A DNA stretch of 64,000 nt, taken from Sanguinoderma infundibulare. Its lineage: Eukaryota > Basidiomycota > Agaricomycetes > Polyporales > Polyporaceae. Made by a program: the position numbers and the translations under genes. The DNA is taken from the NCBI GenBank assembly GCA_032821775.1, contig JAVLRN010000011.1, positions 1,426,001 through 1,490,000 on the forward strand. Direction: 5' to 3'. The stretch's first letter is position 1. Each line of letters starts with the position of its first letter. This document shows positions 1 through 10,329 of this stretch, in pieces. Below the pieces are notes generated by a model. The model worked only from the letters and a program-made list of their open reading frames with translations, ran no database searches and was not told the origin of the DNA.

Positions 1-1059
1 CGATATCGATAGAACACCAAAGGAGAGGGGTCGTGCGCGCAACGTCGTGCCAGTGCCGACAGACTTGCGTGACTGCGAGCCATTCGGGTGACAATCTGAA
101 CGGCAGTGTATCGTGACCGAAATCGTCGTATTGGTGTACTTGGGCGTGTTGGAAGATTTGCGAGAGCACCTCGGCAGGGAGGCGGTTTTGCGGCGGAGAA
201 CCTTGACTAGATGGAGGACTGCCAGGGTCTTCCTCGCTCCACACACTTGGGTCGATCCAGTCAGAGAAAATGCGGCGGTACTGCAATTCGTCTACTTCGT
301 TTCACGTGAGTGAAGGTCACGAAGACACACGGATAACGCGTACCGTCGCTCTTCGGAGACTCGTGAGGGCCAGCAAGTGCAGGAGCGGCCATGATTGGGA
401 CTTCAAGTTGGTCCACCCTCGCGCCATCCCGCCGTTATAAGCATACCGCAGACAAGTGAGCTTGTGATAGAGTTGGCAACGTAGAGGTAATGCTTTACTG
501 AAGCCTGGTTTCTTTGTCAGCTTGTACTCATCAACAACAAAGGCGGTTTACTTATCGATGGGCGTCACCGTCCTCTAACGACAGCGACAACGAACAATAA
601 AGCTTCCCTCCGAATAACAGGGAAAGCGTTGTACCAGGAAACGGTAACAGCGCTATCAACTCTGTAACCTCGTTGGGTGAAGATTTGTGCGCAGCGAAAA
701 GCAGTTATACTAAAGTAGCGACACTGAATACAATGCCGCTACCCTTGCCACCCGCTCGCGAGTGAGGATGCCGAACTTGGGAACGGTCTGGAGGAGAGCC
801 TTGATGGTCACGTGGTTGCCCATCCGATCGTCGAGTGCTGTCTCGTCCCGTAAGTCGGCGTCACTGGCAGAGTCGACGCCAGGTGCCGTGGGTGTGACAG
901 GATGGCTTTCCCGGCCCTCGAGGTAGCATCGAAGACTCTTCCTCTTCCATTGGCCGACAGTCATGAACTGCGAGTCGTCCTTGTACAGACCAAAATCGGA
1001 CCGGCTTCCCTGAGCGCGGGAATCTTCATGGTCGAGGTGGACTCGCATTGTGAGGAAGT
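1..1059. other. left-edge intergenic DNA, no supported gene
   Basis: No recognisable gene. The longest open frame, 710-1048 on the minus strand (112 codons), has no motif I recognise, no neighbouring exon and no intron signals that extend it, so I do not call it. The block ends exactly where the inverted-repeat element begins. Confidence 0.5.
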
Positions 1060-1548
1060 CATCAGTAATTCACACGAGTTCTGAAGGTCTGGATACCTGG
1101 CGCTTAGGGCGCCTAAGAGGGTGAAAACACAGACATTAACCTACCCTCGGCCGCCCACCCTTCGCGGTGCTACGGTTTGAAGTGCAGGAGGTATTATTGC
1201 TTTTGCGCAACCGTCTGGGAGCGCGCGGTCCACGCGCGGGGACTGGAGAGTGTGTCAGTGCTCGCACATTGACGCACGGCGATGACCAGTATTGCCGACG
1301 ATGGCACCCGTCGTGCACTGGTTTCGTCGTCGGAGGGTGTTTGTAAGGGGCATCCGAGCCATTGTGGGTCTTGTTGGACCTTTCGCTGCACTGTGAGTGT
1401 CCCTTTCAAAATGTCTGACAGGGTAGTTTTGTACCTCTGACCTCTGACCTCTGGCGTGTCTGAAATGGGTCTGAATATATCTGAAAACGTCTGAAAACGT
1501 CTGAAACGTCTGTGACAGACGTCTCAGAACTCCTGGGAATTTCTGATG
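1060..1548 (+). mobile_element. TIR-bearing non-autonomous element, copy 1
   Basis: A 489-bp block matches, in reverse orientation, 61582-62081 over its whole length by eye. Its ends are imperfect inverted repeats: the left end begins CATCAGTAATTCACACGAGT, and the complement of the right end begins CATCAGAAATTCCCAGGAGT. The right third is full of short TCTGAAA/ACGTCTG units (about 1430-1530). It has no credible open reading frame. Terminal inverted repeats, small size and no coding capacity fit a MITE-like DNA transposon. I could not find a convincing target-site duplication, so the superfamily is unknown. Confidence 0.7.
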
Positions 1549-2107
1549 GAGTCGGGGTGGTCCTGTGCACGTCGACGGCCATGGCTAGGAGCAGGGCTCA
1601 TAAATGTGAAAGGTCAGAGCAGACGATGGGAGGCTACTAGTAGTGTGAGCGGGAGCGAGCAGACTCAGTCAAGGAAGAAAAGACTCATACATTAGAGCGT
1701 GTACTGAGCTACCTAACGCGAGCGGGAGCGAGGCGGCCAGACTATGGCAGCATGTAACTACGGACGCAACGTCGTAAGGATCGTGCCAGGGGAATGCACG
1801 TGTCATGAGGTGCTCGTAGTACGTAATAGGGCCACAGGAGAGCAAGTATGAGTTTAACTGTGTGCGATGGTAAAGACAGGACGCGGAGCAGTGGACAGAA
1901 CGGTAAACGGTAAAGCAAGTCAAGCGTAAATGATGTACACGAAAGGAGCATAGTGAGAGAGGGGACCTGCGAATGTGAAGGACAGTCGCAGGCGCACCCG
2001 TCGGGATGTACGTCGAGCACACGTCAGCGCTTGATATCCTACCACGTCAAAGAATAGTACAACAGTTTACAGGAGCACCGTGACACTGAATGCCTTTTCC
2101 CGGCATT
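1549..2107. other. intergenic DNA downstream of the first HET copy
   Basis: No gene supported. A 13-base unit, GAGCGGGAGCGAG, occurs twice (about 1647 and 1720). Overlapping minus-strand open frames here show no family signature. Confidence 0.45.
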
Positions 2108-3994
2108 TTATGAACTGTCCGCCAGGCCTGCGAAGGCCTTCAAAAGTCTGTCTGGCGGGATGACCGTCCTCCCAATCACGGTGGTGGTCGCACCCGTCCT
2201 GCACATGACCAGGAAACCTCGAAACTGGACCAATAGTGGGCAAAGCAGTGCAACCTCCTGCGGGCGCTCCCCTTCATGCTCTTCCAGGCGAAGCGTAGCG
2301 AGATATTTGCCGAAAGGTGTCGAGAGGATACAAGGACGGGCATGCTGGAGAATGACATCTGCCGTGGCTAGAGACGTTCCACAGATCACGGAGACGAGGA
2401 ATCGCCGGAGCTCTTCCGCGAAAAAGGCCTCAGGGACGATGTTGCAAACGTCAGAGGACTCCATATCCTGTATGTGCCAGTCCGAGGCCCTGGGGTCCTT
2501 GGGGTCCGGGGGAAGTAGATTCCAGTCAAAGTAGGACCGGAGCAGCCGCACCTCGGGGTCTTCTTCTGAGCTCGTCGTTGCAACACCAAGCCGCCTCTGC
2601 AAGGGGTTCATCTCCGAACACAGCTTGCGGATGCGTGGGAGCTCCTCGGGATTGAGTTGTATATCCTCGACCGTGGCGATGCACAGGGGAATGCTCAGCA
2701 CGGGAAGTGGATGTTCTTGTATCCCAGGAGGTCTGGTGGGGTCGGTTTGTGTCTTCACCAGGAAGTTGTCAAACGCGTGGGTGATGTTTTTCGGCTCCTT
2801 GAAGATTCATGGCCCCATGCTCTGCTCCAAGGACTTCGCCTCGTCTGTCAACAGACCAGATGGGACTTTGGGTATGATATCATAACCAAGTCTAATTGGA
2901 GCCTGATTGAGTGCATTCGCTAGCAGTTCTGCGAACGTCATTGTGCGCATATCTGGAGGCGGGATATAGCCGGGCATATCCGGGAAAACAGCCAGGACGT
3001 AGTCGCGGGGTTTGGTCGACACCCGTCCACTTCTCCATGCCGAGAGAAACGGATTGTATGTAGCAGCAGGACCAATCACGCCGCCGTACTTCGACACAAT
3101 GTCGAGGTGGCGCTGCCCATGTCACGAAGTACCAGTTCGTCAGCTCCATTCGAGAACATGAAGCTGATGGACGCACCGGTAGACAAGGTCAACATATGTC
3201 TGGAAGACATCGAGTGTCCCGAACGACCTGACTTCATGATACCAGCGTTTATCGTACATAAACACGAAGGTAGCCGACTTCTTCTCGGAAAAATTGCCCC
3301 TCGCCGTCCACCGGTCCCGCCTATCAAACTGATTCTGGTTGCAAGGACACGGGATGACGTTCAGGGCCACAATGTCCAGACCTTCCCATACAGACCCTCC
3401 TGGCGCGTCCACAGCCGTTCGAACCAGGGATCGAAACAGACCATGTGCGGCCCGCAGCGCGAGGTGTGCTCGATCTCCCGAACACCGATGTCGCGCTCCA
3501 ACTTGCTGTCTAGGTCCCAGTTGTTACTGATCAGGAGGTCCACGGCGGTCGCATGCCAGTCGGCGCAGATCGGGTGCTCCAGCAGCACTTTGACGCAGCG
3601 GGCCGACTTGTAGACGTGGGGGATGGACATGAGCTGGTCTGCGATGCTGATCGTGGAGGACTCGGTCTGATCGATGCAGAAGAGGTCCATCCAGAACCAG
3701 TCGGAGCCGCAGATGTCCGAACGGCTGAGGATGGAGAGGATGCTCCTGTCTCTTTTTACGGGACTCAGCTTGACGACACCTGGCAAGGGTCGGACGATGA
3801 GCGCGATCCTGCTTTCTTTGAAGTCTGTTGCACGCACCAGGGTGACCGTCGACCACCGTGTCCTCGACTGTCTCGGGTGTGCCCCATACGTGAGAGATCG
3901 CGATGAAATCGTCGTCCGTGGTGGCATTCGGCTTGCGTTCCAGATACAGGGACTGATCTGGCCTCTGGCGGACACGAACGAGGTATATGTGCAT
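2108..3994 (-). pseudogene. HET-domain protein copy A, frameshifted and with a nonsense codon
   Basis: Same three-exon plan as the intact copy at 59077-60986. Exon 1 (ATG at 3994) encodes the HET start motif FIAISHVWG. Exon 2 carries WFWMDLFCIDQTES, ADQLMSIPHVYKSARCVKV and LWTRQEGLYG. Exon 3 starts near SKYGGVIGPAATY. Two lesions are visible. One base is missing near 3380, after EGLYGKV (the intact copy reads AAGGTCCTGGAC, here AAGGTCTGGAC), which shifts the frame. At 2807-2809 the conserved Trp of the MAPWI motif is TGA, after which the original frame stays open to 2108. HET domains (PF06985) mediate non-self recognition cell death in fungi. The exon 3 region is much diverged from the other copies, so this is an older paralogue. 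Confidence 0.8.
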
Positions 3995-4027
3995 GGTGTG
4001 ACGCGAGGTGGCGAGGACAGATGGATC

Positions 4028-4163
4028 AGAAGGATATTTGCAAGGCGACACTTAATAGTTCCAGCTCGCAGGTTCGGAGATAAGGGGATAGAGGTGAGAC
4101 TAGGTACCGCGGCCAAGGAGGAAATGAGGTCCCCTCAAAAGCCACTGCCAGCGTTGATTGAAC
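4028..4163 (-). promoter_or_regulatory. conserved upstream box of HET copy A
   Basis: Sequence just upstream of the HET ATG is shared with the other long copies. It includes the octamer TGTCGCCT (complement of 4043-4050), about 50 bp before the start codon, a preceding CCTCTATCCCCTTATCTCC stretch, and a distal block near 4133-4163 (CAACGCTGGCAGTGGCTTTT). Conservation across copies shows the promoter was duplicated with the gene. Any regulatory role is inference. Confidence 0.5.
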
Positions 4164-4620
4164 CGCCCCGTGCTAATAGTGAAAAGGTGCTTGAGTTTGG
4201 ATCTGAGCGTTGGCGCCACTGGTAGCACAACTGTCCGACGCGAACCTGACTCACTCGACAATCTGGACACCCAGCACCCCGGAAAGCTATGCGTGGCATG
4301 CCCAAGGACCTGAAGAAACGTTCTGCAGAGGGTTTACTCACAGAAATACCAATAAGCCCAAAGGAACTCGCTGCATCTCCGTACACGGCCGGGTTCCGAG
4401 TCTGGGATTGAGCGGTCATCGGCCTTACATCGTAACATTGTTGACATCACGGATGTCCGGCCAGAGTGTCGCCTGAACATGCGGAATAGATTTCATAATG
4501 AACGGATAGTTGTAGTGAGAAATTGGAGGCAAGAGATAGAAAGGAGTCCGGAGTCCGACTTGACCGCGGGTCACCGTCGCACAGCCACTACTCAAGCACC
4601 CACAGGTCACTGTAGTGGGG
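4164..4620. other. intergenic DNA between HET copies A and B
   Basis: No gene or repeat recognised. Homology with the 59-kb locus begins close to 4621, just downstream of the HET copy B stop. Confidence 0.45.
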
Positions 4621-4707
4621 CAGGCGTATGGTAATGACATCGTTCAACTGCACTGTAGCCCACAGACTTTAAGGTAAGAAAAGCAACGTAAACTTCGATA
4701 CAATACA

Positions 4708-6610
4708 TCAGCCAGACGCCTCCGGGTACTTTTCTTTTCTCTCCTTCATGGACTCTCGAAATGTGGCTGACGGGATCATAGTCCTCCCAATTACGGTGGT
4801 GGCACCCGTCCTGGTTTTCGACGCAACCAGTAAGCCTTGAAGGAGGTGCATTGGCGGCGAGTAAAGTAGCTGAAGCTCCCGCGGCGTCTGGCGCTCTTCC
4901 AGACGGACTACAGCGGGAAGTTCTCCAAAAGGCGTCGAGAGGATACAAGGCGAGGCATGCTGGAGAATGACATCGGCAGTGGTTAGAGACGTTCCACAGA
5001 CCATGAAGACGAGAAATCGCCGGAGTTCCTCCGCGAAAACGGCGTCGGGGACGTTCTTGACAGCCTCATAGGACCTTCGTGCGGCTTGACCCAGGATGGG
5101 TTTCAACGGCGAGTCCGCGGGTGCCTGTAGGAACATTGCGCTGTCGTGAAGGAACTGCTGCACGAGCCTTTGGTCACCGGGTTGGTCTGCCGGCGTTACC
5201 AGCAAATGGGTAGGGGCGAGTCCCAGCTGCACCGTGCTGTCCACCGTCTCCGTAAACAGCTTGGCGAGGCGTGGAAACTCCGCGCGGCCGAGCTGTGTAT
5301 TCTCGACCGTGACTTGCATGCGCAGATAATAGAGCGTTTCTGCCGCACCTACTTCGGCAGGGCTTGCTCGTAGCATGATCGCGAAGCTCTCATACGCGTC
5401 GCTGATGCTGTTCGGCTGCTCGACGATCCATGGCGCCATGCTCTCCTCCAGGGACGTCGCCTCCGACTCTGCCATCATGCCAGCTGGGAACTTTGCGACG
5501 ATGTGATAATGTTGGCGAATTGAAGGCTGACTGAGTGCGTCTGCCAGGAGTTCGGGGAACGTCATCGTGCGCATGTTTGGGGGCGGGATGTAGCTGATCA
5601 TATCGGGAAAGACAGCCAGGACGTAGTCGCGGGGATCGGTCGTAACCCGTCCGCTTCTCCATGCCACGATAGGCGGGAGGTAATCAGCAGCAGGACCGAT
5701 TCCGCCACCGTACTTCGCCATGTCGACGTGGCGGCTGCCCATGTCACGGAGTACCAGCTCGTCAGCTCAATTCGAGCACACGAAGATTCTACTGACGGAC
5801 GCACCGGTAGACAAAGTCAAAATACGCCTCGGATTGTTGTGGAAACCCCTCGAGCCCGTGATACTGAAGTTTATCGACCATAAACCGAAGAACGATCATT
5901 GTCTTCTCGGCAACAACATGGTCCACCACCTCCTGCTGGTCCGACGTTTGAAACAGATTCTGTGCGCCAGGGCATGGGATGAGGTTCAGGGGCACAATGT
6001 CCAGGACCTTCCCATACAGACCCTCCTGGCGCGTCCACAGGCGCTCGAACCAGGGATCGAAGCACACCATGTGCGGCCCGCAGAGCTTGCTGTGATGATC
6101 CTCTCCTTCACGGTGAAGTCCTTGAATAAGTCGAGGTCCCAGTTGTGGCTGATGAGGAGATCCACGGCGGTGGCGTGCCAGTCGGCGCAGATGGGGTGCT
6201 CCAGGAGAACTTTGACACAGCGGGCCGATTTGTAGACGTGGGGGATGAACATGAGCTGGTCTGCGATGCTGATCGTCGCGGACTCGGTCTGGTCGATGCA
6301 GAAGAGGTCCATCCAGAACCAGTCGGAGCCGCAGACGTCGGGACGGCGGAGGATGGAGAGTATGTCTCTCTTTCCGGGGCTTAGCTTGACGACACCTGGA
6401 GGAGGTCGGACGATGGGCTCAATCCTACTTTCAGTGAAGTTTGTTTCACGCACCAGGATGACCGGCGACCACCGTTTCCGTGATTTTCTCGGGAGTGCCC
6501 CATACGTGAGAGATAGCGATGTAATCGTCGTCGGTGGACGCGTTCGGCTTGCGTTCGAGATAGAGGGTCTGATCTGGCCTCTGGCGAACACGAACGAGGT
6601 ATATGTGCAT
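4708..6610 (-). pseudogene. HET-domain protein copy B, frameshifted near-twin of copy D
   Basis: Exon 1 starts at 6610 and contains YIAISHVWG. Exon 2 has WFWMDLFCIDQTES, CVKVLLEHPICADWHA and LWTRQEGLYGKVLDIVPLN. Exon 3 begins around VDMAKYGGGIGPAADY and ends with KEKYPEASG. Exon 3 aligns with copy D (59077-60986) at roughly nine residues in ten, and homology runs about 90 bp past the stop (to near 4621). One lesion is visible: between FTVKE and CGPHMVCF (about 6081-6103) the DNA is 2 nt longer than in copy D, so exon 2 changes frame. Unless a splice variant absorbs this, only the first half of the HET domain is made. The phase-2 intron between exons 2 and 3 is still intact. Confidence 0.8.
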
Positions 6611-6644
6611 GGTTTGACGCCCTAGGGGCGAGGATGGTTGTATG

Positions 6645-6795
6645 GAAAGGGGATTCGCTAGGCGACAGTTGGTTAGATCTCTCGAGTTGGGAGACGAGGG
6701 GATGGAGGTGGGGCTACGTACCTCGGTCAACTTGAAGGAAGGAACTATATATGCGATGCCGCTCAAAGGCACTGCCAGCGTCGATTGCACCGATT
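6645..6795 (-). promoter_or_regulatory. conserved upstream box of HET copy B
   Basis: The complement carries TGTCGCCT (6660-6667) 50 bp before the ATG, preceded by CCACCTCCATCCCCTCGTCT and a distal block CAATCGACGCTGGCAGTGCC. The order and spacing match copies A and C, and the proximal part matches copy D. Confidence 0.5.
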
Positions 6796-6919
6796 GTGGT
6801 TCGAATTATGCTGTGCGTGCCAGTGTGGGTTGTGGACAGCCTGCATTGGCACCAAAGGGTGCACTAGTGAAGTTTGTGAGTGTTATAGACTGGCACGATA
6901 TCTGAGGCAAGCTTACAGA

Positions 6920-7490
6920 CGATGGCGCTTAGATGGTCCTCGAACTGCTTGAGAACATCGACGTCGAGGAACTTGAGCTTGAATTGGAATTCGCCGAGGT
7001 TTTTCTTGACGGATTCGACGTAGCGCATCTAGTTAGATGCTCGTTACTCAAGTTGGGGCCTGACTTCCTTTCACGCTGGGCCTCCATGTTCTCCTTGTTG
7101 CTGTTGTCTGGACGTTGTATTTCAGTCGCCCGTGGCGGCGATCCCCGGCCTTCGCTTCTAACTGCGCTATTTTGACATCTGTGGCGCACCCCTTCTTCTC
7201 GTCCTTGTTCTTTCCCAGCCAGACCTTCTTCATGATCTCGCTGTCCGCTACCGGAAAAACCGGGAGCGCGCCAAGGCATGGTTGTGCGAGACGTCAAGAG
7301 CGTGTCAAGGCCGTTGAAGGGGTGTGCTTACCGTGGGACACAGGACGGCGAGGCTGCGCGGCAACTGTTAGAACTGCTTGCGAGACTTGTCGCAGGCAAT
7401 GATGTCAGTCGACGGTGTCGCCCCTTCCGGCCTTTTGAGCGGCTTGGTAGACTTCGAGTGGGGCGAGCAGTGCCGCGAGCTCTGGTTCAG
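6920..7490 (-). pseudogene. nitrate reductase N-terminal fragment (NR2 type)
   Basis: Read on the minus strand, the DNA follows the 5' part of the nitrate reductase at 54202-58615. It contains a match to LAPPEVYEAAQRAG (LAPLEVYQAAQKAG), the CTAACAG...GTAAGCACACCCC intron segment, the lysine-rich linker DEKKG, and finally KKNLGEF and LKFLDVDVLKQFEDHLS. The frame is broken several times and there is no molybdenum, heme or flavin domain. Retention of intron sequence shows it arose by DNA duplication, not reverse transcription. It lies upstream of HET copy B on the same strand. Confidence 0.75.
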
Positions 7491-7974
7491 GGAGGCAACA
7501 AAGACTCCTTTGCCGAGAAAGGAATAGTGATGATGGAAGATAGAGAACAGGGTGGGATTGCAGGAGGTGGCTCAGGGAGGGAGGCGAGGTGAGATTGCCG
7601 CGGTGCCGGTCATAGCTTGAGGGCATCCTGGCACCCGTAACAGAGACAAGCAAAGGAAGCGCAAAGAGTATCATTGAGAGGACGGAATATTCGGTGGGCA
7701 TTGAGGCAGCAACTTGATACACTCGGACGAAGATGATGTCGCCGCACTGACCGCTGCCGCCCTTGCTGACATCGGTCACAGTCTCGTGGACGTGACCGGT
7801 CGCGGATTTTGGTGCCAGTGGACAGGAACCAGGCTTGATTCGACAACGGCCTCTTGGAACTTGAAGACTTCACGAGCTCCGACGTCCTGGATGTTCCTCA
7901 AAGTGCTCCCCGTTCCTGACATCGCTCACCATCAGCTGGTGCCAGATCGATCATCGACCGTATACTCTCAGATT
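7491..7974. other. intergenic DNA between NR and HET fragments
   Basis: No supported gene. Minus-strand frames continue from the nitrate reductase fragment but lose similarity to the intact gene's start region. Plus-strand frames gain similarity to HET only near 7975. Confidence 0.4.
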
Positions 7975-8223
7975 TCACTTGTATCCTCTCGACGCCTATC
8001 GGCCAACTTCTCGGCGTGCTTCGCCTCGGCGAACGTGAGGCTCACATGCAGCAGGAGCTTCAGCTGCTTTTCTCGCCACTGCTCCCCTTGCAGGGCTTCC
8101 TGGTCACATCAAGAACGGGTGCCACAACGACCGTGATTGGGGGGACTGTCATTCCGTCCGTCGCATCTTCGGAGGCCGTGAAGGACGCATTAAGATCAGG
8201 ACAAGCCTGCCTCGCGCAGTAGT
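7975..8223 (+). pseudogene. HET-family C-terminal fragment
   Basis: The frame ending at the TAG near 8223 reads LRLGEREAHMQQELQLLFSP, then LQGFLVTSRTGATTTVIGG and TVIPS. This matches the last 80 or so residues of the long HET copies. The upstream part (about 7975-8015) continues the similarity in a different frame. No HET domain is present. It is on the plus strand, opposite to copies A and B, so this piece has been inverted relative to them. Confidence 0.75.
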
Positions 8224-8725
8224 AGGGATAATATGCCCGCCCTAGGCTTGCCCTGAAACGGTTTGATTGGCTCTGTGTGTATGGGGCGAGTATATGCAAG
8301 ACGGCAAGCAGAGTGCGCAGGAGATCGTCTTCTCATTGTAAGAGTCCCTCAAGTATGGAGAGCGTTGCATTGGGTTGCAGATTCTAGAGTACATAAGGAT
8401 TAGTGGTGTAGAATAGCAAGGATCTAATGTCTGGGACCAGAAGCCTCGAAAGAAGCTTCGGTCCCATGAAACGGAAGAAGTGAGCGGCTCGGGTCGGCAG
8501 ATAACGCACAAGTAGCAGCCAGAAGCCTATGGAGCATTATGCGAGTCGTGGGCGACGTATAAGAGTATGCATCTAACTTTGGAGTCCATCATTAGCCATC
8601 TATCCAATTAATCTAACGGGGCAGTATGCTATACAGCTAAAATTCAAACGAACGACAGTCATAATCGACGTTGTAGTAGTCCGAAGAGATGAGTGTGTGC
8701 TACGAAGGGCAGCATACTAATGTAC
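8224..8725. other. intergenic DNA
   Basis: Nothing recognised. It lies between the inverted HET fragment and the 3' end of the Kre9-like gene. Confidence 0.45.
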
Positions 8726-9830
8726 CTACTTTGGGCCGTGTCGTAGATGGCGCCGTTCGCGCTTCATGCGATTCGAAGCAGCGGATGTAGTCTGCACTGA
8801 TTGCGCAGTCGCCGTCGCGGACGCCATAGCTGTAGGATCAGCCTCGGAGGACGTCGGGCTTGTCCCCTTCGTCGCACTCGAGGTTTGTGCAGACGCAGAA
8901 ACGGACCCAGGCTGGAAGGCAGGCGCAGTAGTAGTTGGGGCAGAGATAGAAGAAGCGGTAGCGGTGGCAGATGCAGAAGACGCGGTGGTGGTTGTAGAGA
9001 CGAGAGGTAGGGGCAGGGACAGGGCCGACGTCGGATTGCCAACACTTGAGAACGGGAGGAGTGCCGAGCCCGACGCCGACGTGCTCTCTGAAAACGTCGA
9101 CGTGAGATCCCTGGTGACAGAGATGGGAGGTGCGGTCGTGACATCGAGGGAGGTCGGGGGGTCCTGTTTGCCATCGACATCGTCCGGGTTGAAGATGACG
9201 ATGGATGCGCTCCAGCTCGAGACATCGCGGTCATCACGAGAGAACACTACGTGACGATGTGAGATGTGTGCCAACCAATGACAGCAAACAAGCGGGGAGC
9301 AGCACGTACTGTAGAGGGAATAGTCGTCTCTCGTAGGCACGGAGGGAACCATTATGTTCGCGAATTTATCCGCGATCGGAAACCAGTCCGTGAGTTCTAC
9401 CACGAAAGTCCATTGAATCATATACCCCCAGTGAACAGCGTAACGTCTACTCACCACCAAGAAGCACATGCCCATTCACATCTCCACCAGAGTACGATAG
9501 CATGAACCTCGCCGTTACGTTCTCCCCCTTGTCGTCTGTGGTCCGCAAACCATTCAAGGTCCTACCGCGCCAAGGGGAGAGTCGTCATGTACAACTCAAA
9601 ATGACGACGAAGAATAGCACAACGTACCATTCAACGGTATGCAACTCCCCCACTTGCCATGTCGTCCCCGCCGTCGGCACGACGATGGACGCCCCATGCT
9701 TATCCGTCGGAAACACGCCCCCGACCGCGACCACGATGAAGCACGCTAGTGCGCCAGCGATCCCAATTCCCGCAGCGACCCTCGTCGAGAGCTTGTAGGC
9801 TTGAGAGCGAAACGACCGGGTCTTCTTCAT
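8726..9830 (-). CDS. Ser/Thr-rich membrane-anchored protein with Kre9/Knh1-like N-terminal region
   Basis: Four exons can be joined with clean GT..AG borders from the ATG at 9830. A basic N-terminus (KKTRSFRSQ) is followed by one hydrophobic segment, IGIAGALACFIVVAVGG, which fits a type II signal anchor. The next motif, VPTAGTTWQVGELHTVEW, is typical of the Kre9/Knh1-like (Ser-Thr-rich GPI-anchored family) N-terminal beta-sandwich. After WSASIVIFNPDD comes about 180 residues rich in Ser, Thr and Ala, probably O-glycosylated. The protein ends in a basic tail (RMKRERRHLRHGPK) with no hydrophobic GPI signal, so it is not a classical GPI protein. A secretory-pathway or cell-surface role is likely. 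The link to beta-1,6-glucan synthesis is only a family inference. Confidence 0.65.
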
Positions 9831-10329
9831 GGCGCAAACATGAGGATGAGGTGGATGAGGCGTCCAGAGGACAACCGGGACGTGAAAGGAGTCCATTCAC
9901 CGGATGAGGGATCGCCGCCGCTAGGCAGACCTTCCTAGTTTGCCTTCGACTTCGCTCGTCTAGAGACAATATTAGCAACTCGGTCCATGTTCCGTCGGCA
10001 GCGTATCTTCTGCCGCCTGGTAAGACGTGTCTGCCGACTCCACGCCGGTGCATTCAGCGATGATGCATGCTTGGCGGCCACCGAGGCGAGCGTGAAGGAC
10101 CGAGAAGGTAATCTCGCACTGCGTTCCGAGTCCAAGAAGCAGCAATCGCGCCCAATTATGCGCCCAAGCGACTCTTGTCCAGCAGCACCATCAGGTCTCT
10201 GTCCCCCAAGGTGAAACGTTGGAGATACACTTGATATCCAACCTGGTAGAATGGGCTATCAGTACAGATTCCATCGTTGCTAGTTGCTACACCTTGTATA
10301 TATGTATGTCTGCCATCCACAGCCCCCAC
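9831..10329. other. intergenic region upstream of the Kre9-like gene
   Basis: No gene supported. It probably holds the promoter of the minus-strand Kre9-like gene and the terminator of the oxoprolinase-like gene. No clear TATA box was seen. Confidence 0.45.

Noticed and set aside
710..1048. 112-codon minus-strand frame near the left edge
   Set aside because: No recognisable motif, no splice partner and no repeat partner in the window; chance frames of this size are common in GC-rich DNA.
1420..1530. Short TCTGAAA/ACGTCTG repeats considered as a CRISPR-like or satellite array
   Set aside because: Units are irregular with no spacers, and the same stretch occurs inside the second element copy, so they are part of the transposon-like element.
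2108..6610. HET copies as NLR-type immune receptors
   Set aside because: No NACHT/NB-ARC P-loop and no WD40, TPR or ankyrin repeats are present; only the HET domain and an unnamed C-terminal region.
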